From JACVRX01 sp035697245 (GTDB lineage Bacteria > Actinomycetota > Actinomycetes > Jiangellales > Jiangellaceae), in the NCBI GenBank assembly GCA_035697245.1, contig DASSDH010000084.1, forward strand, positions 1-5,324: a stretch of 5,324 bases of DNA. The letters are read 5' to 3'. Positions 1 to 5,060 of the stretch are shown here, in pieces. Each line of letters opens with the position of its first letter. Position 1 is the first letter of the stretch. The notes under the pieces were generated by a model. It did not search any database, was not told the origin of the DNA, and worked only from the letters and a program-made list of their open reading frames with translations. The position numbers and the translations under genes are program-made.

Positions 1-177
1 CAACAGCGTGAACGACACGAGCGTGCGGAGACGGTCAGGATCATTGCTGACCGCGTAAGCCGCCACCGCGAACGGCACCCACAGCAGGGCCATGGCGAGG
101 TCATGTCGCGGTCCGCGCAGCCAGCCGGCGCGCCACTCCACGGCCGGCCGCGGGACCGCCGGCGCACCGCCGATCAT
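1..177 (-). CDS. Putative membrane protein, N-terminal part (runs off left edge)
   Basis: The minus-strand frame from ATG at 177 is open to the window edge and gives 59 residues. I do not recognise the family. Residues 1-26 are polar and rich in Arg/Pro/Trp (WRAGWLRGPRHD). Residues 27-44 (LAMALLWVPFAVAAYAVS) form a clear hydrophobic segment long enough to cross a membrane, and after a short charged turn (NDPDR) a second hydrophobic stretch begins near residue 52. This suggests a multi-pass inner-membrane protein. ATG 177 has no convincing ribosome binding site. A far better one lies 45 bases upstream, before an in-frame ATG at 222, but that reading is closed by TAG at 184-186. The real start, or the gene's integrity, is therefore doubtful. 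It lies downstream of the tRNA fragment's terminator and so needs its own promoter. Confidence 0.55.
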   Translation of the reverse strand, partial: MIGGAPAVPRPAVEWRAGWLRGPRHDLAMALLWVPFAVAAYAVSNDPDRLRTLVSFTLL

Positions 178-183
178 GTCGAC

Positions 184-222
184 CTACCGGAGCCGTGAAT
201 CAGCAACAGTCGCCTTGGCCAT
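184..222 (-). other. 12-codon in-frame upstream ORF ending in TAG (leader or amber-interrupted N-terminus)
   Basis: ATG at 222 is preceded by a strong Shine-Dalgarno sequence (GAGGAGG, minus strand, 227-233) at a good distance. It encodes MAKATVADSRLR and then meets TAG at 184-186. Two codons later, in the same frame, comes ATG 177 of the membrane-protein gene. The short ORF could be a translated leader that feeds ribosomes to ATG 177 by reinitiation. It could also be the true N-terminus of the membrane protein, broken by a nonsense mutation or a sequencing error. The shared frame makes the second reading attractive. Confidence 0.45.
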
Positions 223-284
223 GGTGCCTCCTCGATGTCGGGTTGTTCTCGACACCATGCGACGGGAAACCCCAGGTCAAACGC

Positions 285-312
285 AAGAAAACCCCTGGCC
301 GGGCCAGGGGTT
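285..312 (-). terminator. Intrinsic terminator downstream of the tRNA-Gly fragment
   Basis: On the minus strand the stem CCCCTGGC / GCCAGGGG (303-310 with 292-299) closes a 3-base loop and is extended by two A-T pairs (290-291 with 311-312). TTTTCTT follows directly. This is a textbook Rho-independent terminator placed 4 bases past the tRNA CCA end, so it is the native terminator of the tRNA gene. Confidence 0.85.
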
Positions 313-315
313 CCG

Positions 316-360
316 TGGAGCGGACGACGGGACTCGAACCCGCGACCCTCACCTTGGCAA
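316..360 (-). tRNA. tRNA-Gly(GCC) 3' half only: probable attachment-site scar
   Basis: Read on the minus strand, this stretch holds the anticodon loop TTGCCAA (354-360, anticodon GCC at 356-358), the 3' anticodon stem GGTGA (349-353), and a five-base variable region (344-348). It continues with the T stem GCGGG/CCCGT (339-343 and 327-331), T loop TTCGAGT (332-338), 3' acceptor strand CGTCCGC (320-326), discriminator T (319) and encoded CCA (316-318). The 5' half is missing. Upstream bases CCGCC can pair with four of the five 3' anticodon-stem bases (one as G-T), but there is no D arm and no GCGGACG-like acceptor partner. It therefore cannot fold as a tRNA. Identity that begins in the anticodon loop and runs to the 3' end is the usual shape of a tRNA attachment-site duplicate left by a tyrosine recombinase. 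Anticodon and arms are read directly; the attachment-site role is inferred. Confidence 0.8.
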
Positions 361-468
361 GGCGGCTACAGCCGTCCATGACATGAAGCTTGTGTCTGTC
401 ACCTGGGGCTTCGTCCACCCTGACGTCCGCTGAGACCGCCGAATCCGCTCCGTCGTAGAGCGCTCTAC
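361..468. repeat. Diverged direct repeat, left copy, fused to the tRNA fragment
   Basis: Aligned without gaps to 1241-1348 (offset 880), 69 of 108 positions match. Bases 444-468 are identical over 25 of 25, while 361-443 match at 44 of 83, far above the roughly one in four expected by chance. Similarity ends at 360/361, exactly at the tRNA anticodon loop. On the minus strand this copy reads VERSTTER, then TKPQVT ten residues later, then SW, parallel to the right copy. Its third-position GC is lower (about 23 of 31 codons), and its frame stops inside the tRNA fragment at 349-351, so it looks like a decayed copy. A small palindrome (CGGCT-AC-AGCCG, 363-374) sits beside the tRNA junction. Confidence 0.75.
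455..468. promoter_or_regulatory. 14-bp perfect palindrome upstream of the antitoxin gene (candidate operator or recombination site)
   Basis: GTAGAGCGCTCTAC is perfectly self-complementary and lies 60 bases before the antitoxin start, just upstream of the likely -10 element. Phd/YefM and VapB antitoxins commonly bind palindromes near their own promoter, so an operator role is plausible. However, the same palindrome occurs in the right-hand repeat copy (1335-1348), away from any antitoxin promoter. A recombination-related role is equally possible. Confidence 0.4.
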
Positions 469-478
469 TGCGGAAAAT

Positions 479-519
479 GTGGCTACACTGATGCCTGTCG
501 AGTGGCTACATCAGAGGAG
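479..519 (+). promoter_or_regulatory. Probable vapBC promoter/leader with two GTGGCTACA repeats and ribosome binding site
   Basis: A TACACT hexamer (484-489) is a fair -10 element; no good -35 is visible. The nonamer GTGGCTACA occurs twice (479-487 and 502-510), spaced 23 bases apart, roughly two helical turns, with the first copy overlapping the -10. This arrangement would suit autoregulation by the antitoxin or toxin-antitoxin complex. CTGATG (488-493) and CATCAG (509-514) are also complementary. The ribosome binding site AGAGGAG is at 513-519, eight bases before ATG 528. All regulatory roles are inferred. Confidence 0.4.
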
Positions 520-527
520 TGCTTCCC

Positions 528-782
528 ATGGAGGTCGGCGTCAGAGAGCTGCGCAACAACCTGAGCCGGTACCTCGATCGGGTGCGCGGCGGTGAGGAGC
601 TCGTCGTGACTGATCGAGGACACGCGATCGCCCGCGTTCTTCCCCTCGGGACCGAGCGGGTCCTCGACCGCCTCATCGCAGAGGGTGTCGTGACGCCGGC
701 TCAGCGGCCGAAGCGCCGCGCCGGAAAGCCCATCAAGGCCAAGGACACGGTGTCCGATCTCGTCGCCGACCAGCGCAGGTGA
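528..782 (+). CDS. vapB: Type II antitoxin, Phd/YefM-like (VapB partner of the PIN toxin)
   Basis: This 84-residue protein should neutralise the adjacent PIN-domain RNase and repress the shared promoter. Residues 3-40 (VGVRELRNNLSRYLDRV, then EELVVTDRGHAIARVLP) match the Phd/YefM dimerisation and DNA-binding fold: the VREL-x-N-x-L-S start, an amphipathic helix, and the V-x-D-R/G-x-x-x-A-R-x-x-P strand pair. The C-terminal half is charged and probably disordered (PKRRAGKPIKAKD), ending in a short helix (TVSDLVADQRR) that would bind the toxin, as is usual for the family. ATG 528 is chosen because AGAGGAG (513-519) sits eight bases before it; an upstream GTG at 519 overlaps that site. The gene overlaps the toxin gene by four bases (GTGA), implying coupled translation. 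The family call is firm; naming it VapB rests on the partner. Confidence 0.88.
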   Translation: MEVGVRELRNNLSRYLDRVRGGEELVVTDRGHAIARVLPLGTERVLDRLIAEGVVTPAQRPKRRAGKPIKAKDTVSDLVADQRR

Positions 783-1201
783 TCGCGTACTTCGATACCT
801 CCGCCGTTGTGCCACTGCTCGTAGTCGAGTCCGGCTCGGCTCGAGCGGCCGCGCTGTGGGATGGGGCCGACCGCGTTGTGAGCGCCCGACTCTTGTACCC
901 CGAGGGTCGCGCAGCTCTCGCACAGGCGCGCCGCCTCGGAAGATTGACGGCTCGCCAGCTTCGGGCGGCGGTGACCGAGTTCGACTCGAGATACGACGAG
1001 TTCGATCTCGTCGAGATCGACGACGCGCTCGCTCGGCACGCAGGGCAACTCGCAGAGGCGCACGGCCTTCGGGGCTATGACGCTGTGCACCTCGCGGCCG
1101 CGGATCGAGTGAGCGATCCAGACGTCGTCGTCGTCGCAGGGGACGAGGCGCTGCTCACTGCGGCGACAGCGGAGGGGATGACGATCGCGGCCGTTGGGTG
1201 A
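779..1201 (+). CDS. vapC: PIN-domain toxin, VapC-like ribonuclease
   Basis: A 140-residue, single-domain PIN protein, the usual VapC size. The fold starts at once with the strand and first acidic residue (IAYFDTSAVVPLL, Asp6). Glu42 follows in LLYPEGRAAL, Asp101 in LRGYDAVHLAAA, and Asp122 in VVVAGDEALLTAA. These four acidic positions are the metal-binding set of active PIN nucleases, so the toxin looks intact. VapC enzymes cut specific RNAs (tRNAs, rRNA loops or mRNAs) in the cytoplasm when the antitoxin is degraded; the target here is unknown. The GTG start at 779 overlaps the antitoxin stop (GTGA), which fixes the start and makes the pair a single unit. Its stop lies 18 bases from the end of a minus-strand reading frame at 1220. 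The pair is bracketed by direct repeats, fitting a mobile or island-borne module. Confidence 0.9.
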   Translation: MIAYFDTSAVVPLLVVESGSARAAALWDGADRVVSARLLYPEGRAALAQARRLGRLTARQLRAAVTEFDSRYDEFDLVEIDDALARHAGQLAEAHGLRGYDAVHLAAADRVSDPDVVVVAGDEALLTAATAEGMTIAAVG

Positions 1202-1223
1202 CGCTCCCAGTGACTGTCGTCAC
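1198..1223. terminator. Inverted repeat between convergent reading frames (possible weak bidirectional terminator)
   Basis: GTGACG (1198-1203) and CGTCAC (1218-1223) can form a six-pair stem, with CAGTGACTG, itself a small palindrome, in the loop (1208-1216). Each arm contains a stop codon: TGA of the toxin gene on the plus strand (1199-1201) and TGA of the minus-strand frame (1220-1222). There is no T tract, so termination activity is uncertain. Confidence 0.25.
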
Positions 1224-1501
1224 GGGTAGACGTTGCCGACCTCGGCCTCGGGCATCCACGACGTGCGGTCGAGGATCGTGATCTGCGGTTTCGTCTGACA
1301 GGTCGTCCAGCACGCCCGCACCGTCCGCTCCGTCGTAGAGCGCTCTACCTCCGGTGATCGGTCGAAGCCAATTGACGGCGCCCGCCTGTGCCTCGTCGTC
1401 CGGATGTGCATCGCAGAACGCGGCCAACGCGCACAGCTGCGGGGTGCCGCGTCTTGGCGGGCGACGTCCAAATGCGCAAGGTGCCAGGGTGACGCGGGCA
1501 T
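1220..1501 (-). pseudogene. Coding-like minus-strand gene remnant of unknown identity
   Basis: The last 35 codons of this frame (minus strand, about 1324 down to the TGA at 1220-1222) end in G or C in 33 cases. That is a strong coding signal matching the neighbouring genes. The peptide includes TVRACWTTCQ, TKPQITIL, DRTSWMPEAEVGNVYP and a tail stop. I do not recognise the family. Upstream, the signal switches: around 1355-1450 another minus frame looks more protein-like (PQLCALAAFCDAHPDDE, then GAVNWLRPI), as if a frameshift had occurred. The first ATG in the tail's frame, at 1501, has no ribosome binding site. It is best read as the 3' end of a real or recently lost gene with a damaged 5' part. 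The left repeat copy (361-468) is homologous to this tail, so two copies once existed. The upstream boundary is a guess. Confidence 0.35.
1241..1348. repeat. Diverged direct repeat, right copy, with palindrome GTAGAGCGCTCTAC
   Basis: This is the partner of 361-468 in the same orientation. The perfectly shared 25 bases are 1324-1348, with the palindrome at 1335-1348; 1241-1323 matches the left copy at 44 of 83. Similarity ends abruptly on the right at the palindrome edge (1348/468) and on the left at 1241/361. This copy lies inside the coding-like minus frame that ends at 1220. The two copies enclose the whole vapBC module, and recombination between the identical 25 bases would remove 880 bases containing it. 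Confidence 0.75.
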
Positions 1502-1512
1502 GATGATCGGCT
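1349..1512. other. Region with no assignable intact gene between the right repeat and the helicase
   Basis: Plus-strand frames here are broken or low-quality, and two in-frame TGA codons (1501-1506) stand just before the helicase GTG. Helicases of this family normally have about 140 more N-terminal residues, but no plus frame here resembles them. On the minus strand only fragmentary coding signal is visible. I see no promoter or ribosome binding site for the helicase, so it may be a recombination junction. Confidence 0.5.
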
Positions 1513-4164
1513 GTGGCCTGTGCTCGCCCGACGTCGCCCACCGCCGAGCCCGCGGACGACACTGTCGCCCTCGTCGCCACAGCGCTCGTGACAAGCGGTC
1601 GAGTCCTGCCCGGCCTCGCCGTCGAAGGCGATGGGCGGAGTCGGTCTTGGTGGTGGCCGGCGCCCGCCGCATCGCAGCGCGCCCTGGTCGCGGGGCTGGT
1701 CCCCGACGGATCGGCGGATGCGCAGCGCCGGGTGGCGTCCCGGCTCGCGGAGGCAGTCGACGGCATGGTTCGCGAACAGTTGGCCTCCGAGAAGGTCCTC
1801 CTGGTCCGGCGACGCCCTGGCCGACCGACGTTGGCCGAGGCCTGGATGCGATCGTTGGTGTCCGCCGATCCGTGGTTGCCCCCGTCGCTTGATCCCGCCA
1901 AGGTCCGCGCCCTCGCCGATGTCGTCGAGACGTGGGTCAGGTCCGCCTCGGTCGTCGGCGGCCGGGTCCGGCTGTGCCTTCGGGTGCACGAGCCGGTTGG
2001 CGCGGACGACTGGCTTGTCGAGCTGCTCGTCCAAGACCGCGACGAGCCGAGCCTCGTCATCCCGTTGGCCGACGTGCTCCACGGTGAGTCACCGTTCGGA
2101 ACGAATGTCATCGAGGAGACGCTCGCGGCGCTGGGCCGGTTGGCGCGCCTCGCTCCCGAGCTGGCTCCGGTCCTCGATGAGGCGTTGCCGACGGGCGTGG
2201 CGATCGACGGCGATTCGGTCGTGCGTCTTCTCCGCGATCGGACTGGTTGGCTCGAAGACGCCGGCATCGGGGTGCTGCTGCCGTCGTGGTGGGCACACCG
2301 ATCGCGGCTGGGACTGCGAGCTCGGGTGAAGGGCTCGTCGCCATCGCCCGGTGCGAGCGGTCGCGGCGCCGGTCTCGGCATGGACGCGATCGTGGCCTTC
2401 GACTGGGAGGTGGCTCTCGGCGAGCAGCGACTCACCAAGCGCGACCTGGCCGCGCTGGCTCGAGCTGCCGACGCAAAGCAGTCGTTGGTTCGACTGCGGG
2501 GCCAATGGGTCGAGATCGATCCGAGCCGCGTCGGCGATCTGCTGGACAGTATCGGCACCCGTGCCGAGGCGACTGCCCGCGAGCTGCTGCGCGCCGGGTT
2601 GGGGATCGACGAGCTCGGCGTCGGAGACGGTCTCGAGGTCGTGGGCGTCGACGCCACCGCCGTTGGCTGGTTGTCGTCGCTCCTCGACGACGCGCTCCAC
2701 GCGACCGTTGAGCCACTACCGACGCCGGCCGGCTTCGAAGGCGTGCTTCGGCCGTACCAAGAGCGGGGAGCCGGCTGGCTGGCGTTCCTCGGACGCCTTG
2801 GCCTCGGTGCCTGCCTCGCCGACGACATGGGCCTCGGGAAGACCGCGCAGCTCATCGCCACGCTCCTCGCCGAACCGACCGGGCAGCCCACGCTCGTCGT
2901 CTGTCCGGTATCGGTGCTCGGAAACTGGCAGCGCGAGCTGTTGCGTTTCGCGCCCGAGCTCCGGGTGCTCGTGCATCACGGCCCCGATCGCCACGGCGAC
3001 GGCCAGCAGGGGTTCGCCGGGCGCGCTGGCGTGCACGACGTCGTGCTCACGACGTACTCCTTGCTCGCACGCGACCTGGAGCAGCTGACGTCGATTGCGT
3101 GGGGACGGGTCGTCCTCGACGAGGCACAGCAGATCAAGAACCCCGCCACCGCGCAGGCCAAGGCGGCCCAGCAGCTCGATGCCCTGCGACGCGTCGCACT
3201 CACGGGCACACCGGTCGAGAACCGGCTGAGTGAGCTGTGGTCGATCATGCACGTGCTCAACCCCGGGCTGCTCGGCCCGGCACGATCGTTTCGCGAGCGG
3301 TTCGCACTCCCCATCGAACGCGACGGCGATCCTGAAGCGACCGAGCTGCTCCGGCGCGTGACAGGCCCGTTCGTACTGCGCCGTCTGAAGACCGACAAGA
3401 CGATCATCACCGACCTACCCGACAAGATCGAGACCGTCGACCACTGCCCGCTGACGCGCGAGCAGGTCACGCTCTACCAAGCCGTCGTCGACGACCTGCT
3501 CAGCGGCGCCGACGAAGCTGAGGGCATCTCGAGGAGAGGACTGGTGCTCGCCGGCCTGCTCCGGCTCAAGCAGGTGTGCAACCACCCTGCTCACTTCCTT
3601 GCCGACGGGTCGGCGCTGCAGGGCCGTTCGGGCAAGCTCACCCGCGTGGAGGAGCTCCTGGAGGAGATCCTCGCCGAGGGCGACAAGGTGCTGTGCTTCA
3701 CCCAGTTCACTGCCTGGGGCGAGCTGCTCCGCCCGTACCTGCAGCAACGGTTCGGACAGGAGTCGCTGTGGCTGCACGGCGGCATCCGACGGGCTGCTCG
3801 AGACGAGATGGTCGAACGGTTCGGGGACGCCAGCGGCCCGCAGCTGTTCCTGGTGTCGCTCAAGGCGGGCGGCACCGGACTCAACCTCACCGCCGCGTCG
3901 CACGTCATCCACCTCGACCGGTGGTGGAACCCGGCAGTGGAGGACCAGGCCACCGACCGCGCCCACCGCATCGGCCAACGGCGCACCGTGCAGGTCCACA
4001 AGATCGTGGCCGCGGGCACCGTCGAGGAACGCATCGACGAGATGATCAACGCCAAGCGCGACCTCGCCCAACGCATCATCGGCACCGGGGAGGACTGGCT
4101 CACCAAGCTCAGCACCGACGAGCTGCGTGACCTCGTGGCGCTGCGCACGAGGGAGATCGCCTGA
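1513..4164 (+). CDS. helZ: HelZ-like SNF2-family DEAD/DEAH-box ATPase, N-terminally shortened
   Basis: An 883-residue SNF2 ATPase, expected to use ATP to translocate on double-stranded DNA and remodel nucleoprotein. Residues about 17-395 correspond to the N-terminal region of bacterial SNF2 proteins such as mycobacterial HelZ. The ATPase core follows: LRPYQERGAGWL (412-423); Walker A DDMGLGKT (437-444, Lys443); motif Ia PTLVVCPVSVLGNW (459-472); DEAQ (536-539); motif III LTGTPVENR (563-571). The helicase C lobe has VLCFTQF (726-732), LKAGGTGLNLT (783-793) and QATDRAHRIGQ (812-822). All catalytic motifs are intact. From memory, HelZ of M. tuberculosis is about 1013 residues. The present start aligns partway into its N-terminal region, near GRVLPGL (residues 29-35), so about 140 residues seem absent. 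GTG 1513 is the most upstream start, because in-frame TGA codons lie at 1501-1506, but it lacks a ribosome binding site. The gene is coupled to the SWIM gene by a one-base overlap. Confidence 0.93.
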   Translation: MACARPTSPTAEPADDTVALVATALVTSGRVLPGLAVEGDGRSRSWWWPAPAASQRALVAGLVPDGSADAQRRVASRLAEAVDGMVREQLASEKVLLVRRRPGRPTLAEAWMRSLVSADPWLPPSLDPAKVRALADVVETWVRSASVVGGRVRLCLRVHEPVGADDWLVELLVQDRDEPSLVIPLADVLHGESPFGTNVIEETLAALGRLARLAPELAPVLDEALPTGVAIDGDSVVRLLRDRTGWLEDAGIGVLLPSWWAHRSRLGLRARVKGSSPSPGASGRGAGLGMDAIVAFDWEVALGEQRLTKRDLAALARAADAKQSLVRLRGQWVEIDPSRVGDLLDSIGTRAEATARELLRAGLGIDELGVGDGLEVVGVDATAVGWLSSLLDDALHATVEPLPTPAGFEGVLRPYQERGAGWLAFLGRLGLGACLADDMGLGKTAQLIATLLAEPTGQPTLVVCPVSVLGNWQRELLRFAPELRVLVHHGPDRHGDGQQGFAGRAGVHDVVLTTYSLLARDLEQLTSIAWGRVVLDEAQQIKNPATAQAKAAQQLDALRRVALTGTPVENRLSELWSIMHVLNPGLLGPARSFRERFALPIERDGDPEATELLRRVTGPFVLRRLKTDKTIITDLPDKIETVDHCPLTREQVTLYQAVVDDLLSGADEAEGISRRGLVLAGLLRLKQVCNHPAHFLADGSALQGRSGKLTRVEELLEEILAEGDKVLCFTQFTAWGELLRPYLQQRFGQESLWLHGGIRRAARDEMVERFGDASGPQLFLVSLKAGGTGLNLTAASHVIHLDRWWNPAVEDQATDRAHRIGQRRTVQVHKIVAAGTVEERIDEMINAKRDLAQRIIGTGEDWLTKLSTDELRDLVALRTREIA

Positions 4165-5018
4165 TGCCGCGCCGGAGGTGGGACGACCCGTGGCAGCGCT
4201 ACCCTGCGTCGGTGCCGCGACCTGCCGAAGGCGGGCTGGTCACGTCGAGGCGGCGCGGCGCGATGGCCGAGACCTGGTGGTCGCGTCGGTTCATCGATGT
4301 GCTCGAGTCCTATGGCCTCGGTGCTCGCATGCAGCGTGGCCGGCGCTACGCCCGCTCCGGCCAAGTCCTGACTCTGGACGTGCGAACGGCGCTGATCGCC
4401 GCGCAGGTGCAGGGCTCGCGTCGCACGCCGTATCTCGTAACCGTCTCTCTTCCGGAGCCGAGCGCGACGCAATGGAGAAGGATCGAGTCGGCGATGGCGG
4501 CCAAGATCGGTTTCGTCGCCCGGCTCCTCGCCGGCGAGGTGCCACCCGATCTCGAAGGCGCCTTCGACACGGCCGGCGTCGCGCTCTTCCCCGGGGCCTG
4601 GAGAGACGTGCGCGCCGACTGCAGCTGCCCGGATTGGGAGAACCCGTGCAAGCACATCGCCGCCGTGCTCTACGTCTTCGCCGATCAGCTCGACACCGAT
4701 CCGTGGCTGCTGCTTCGCTGGCGCGGCCGTTCCCGCGATGAGCTCCTCCGACCGTTGCAGAACCGCCGTGGCGATGAGCTGCCGGCCGACGAGATAGCCC
4801 CGTGGTGGCCATTCCCACCGGGAGCCTTGGCGCGATTCACCGACGTGCCACCGGCCTCGGCGAGCCTGCTGGTGGATCCAGACTGCCCCGGAGCAGTGCT
4901 CGATCAACTCGAGGAGCTGGACGTCGTCGTCGCCGGTGTCCCGTTCCGTGACGCGATCCGAGCGGCGTACCAGCACCTGCCCGGCATTGGCGGCGACGGA
5001 GGCGTCGGGCCCCGCTGA
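4164..5018 (+). CDS. SWIM zinc-finger protein, partner of the SNF2 ATPase
   Basis: A 284-residue cytoplasmic protein of the bacterial SWIM zinc-finger type often encoded next to SNF2 ATPases. The finger is CSCPDWENPCKH: Cys153, Cys155, Cys162 and His164, the CxC-xn-CxH pattern, followed by the helix IAAVLYVFADQL. SWIM domains bind DNA or proteins, so it probably supplies target recognition for the helicase; that role is an inference. The N-terminal part has the usual family block (WWSRRFIDVLESYGLG, residues 38-53, then GRRYARSGQV and VQGSRRTPY), which reads as a beta-rich nucleic-acid or protein-binding region. The C-terminal 100 residues are Pro/Ala-rich with a final helical part. The ATG overlaps the helicase stop by one base (TGATG), and GGGAG at 4151-4155 gives a fair ribosome binding site eight bases upstream. 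This implies coupled synthesis. No sign of truncation. Confidence 0.88.
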   Translation: MPRRRWDDPWQRYPASVPRPAEGGLVTSRRRGAMAETWWSRRFIDVLESYGLGARMQRGRRYARSGQVLTLDVRTALIAAQVQGSRRTPYLVTVSLPEPSATQWRRIESAMAAKIGFVARLLAGEVPPDLEGAFDTAGVALFPGAWRDVRADCSCPDWENPCKHIAAVLYVFADQLDTDPWLLLRWRGRSRDELLRPLQNRRGDELPADEIAPWWPFPPGALARFTDVPPASASLLVDPDCPGAVLDQLEELDVVVAGVPFRDAIRAAYQHLPGIGGDGGVGPR

Positions 5019-5060
5019 GCGCGGCAGCCTGCAGTCCACGCGGCGACGACAATGGGCCCG

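Noticed and set aside
316..395. Complete tRNA gene
   Set aside because: No D arm and no 5' acceptor strand pairing with CGTCCGC can be found upstream, although a partial anticodon stem forms by chance.
519..782. Upstream GTG start at 519 for the antitoxin
   Set aside because: The Shine-Dalgarno sequence (513-519) overlaps that GTG; ATG 528 has correct spacing and fits the family N-terminus.
1220..1501. DUF3291-like start (PWHLAHLDVAR) on the minus strand
   Set aside because: The resemblance covers only about a dozen residues at the start; the remainder and the tail do not match that family as I remember it.
1155..2891. Long minus-strand open frame (578 codons) opposite the helicase
   Set aside because: Its product is Arg/Ser/Pro/Thr-rich low-complexity sequence with no motifs, and it lies antisense to an SNF2 gene with every catalytic motif. 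It is an artefact of high GC.
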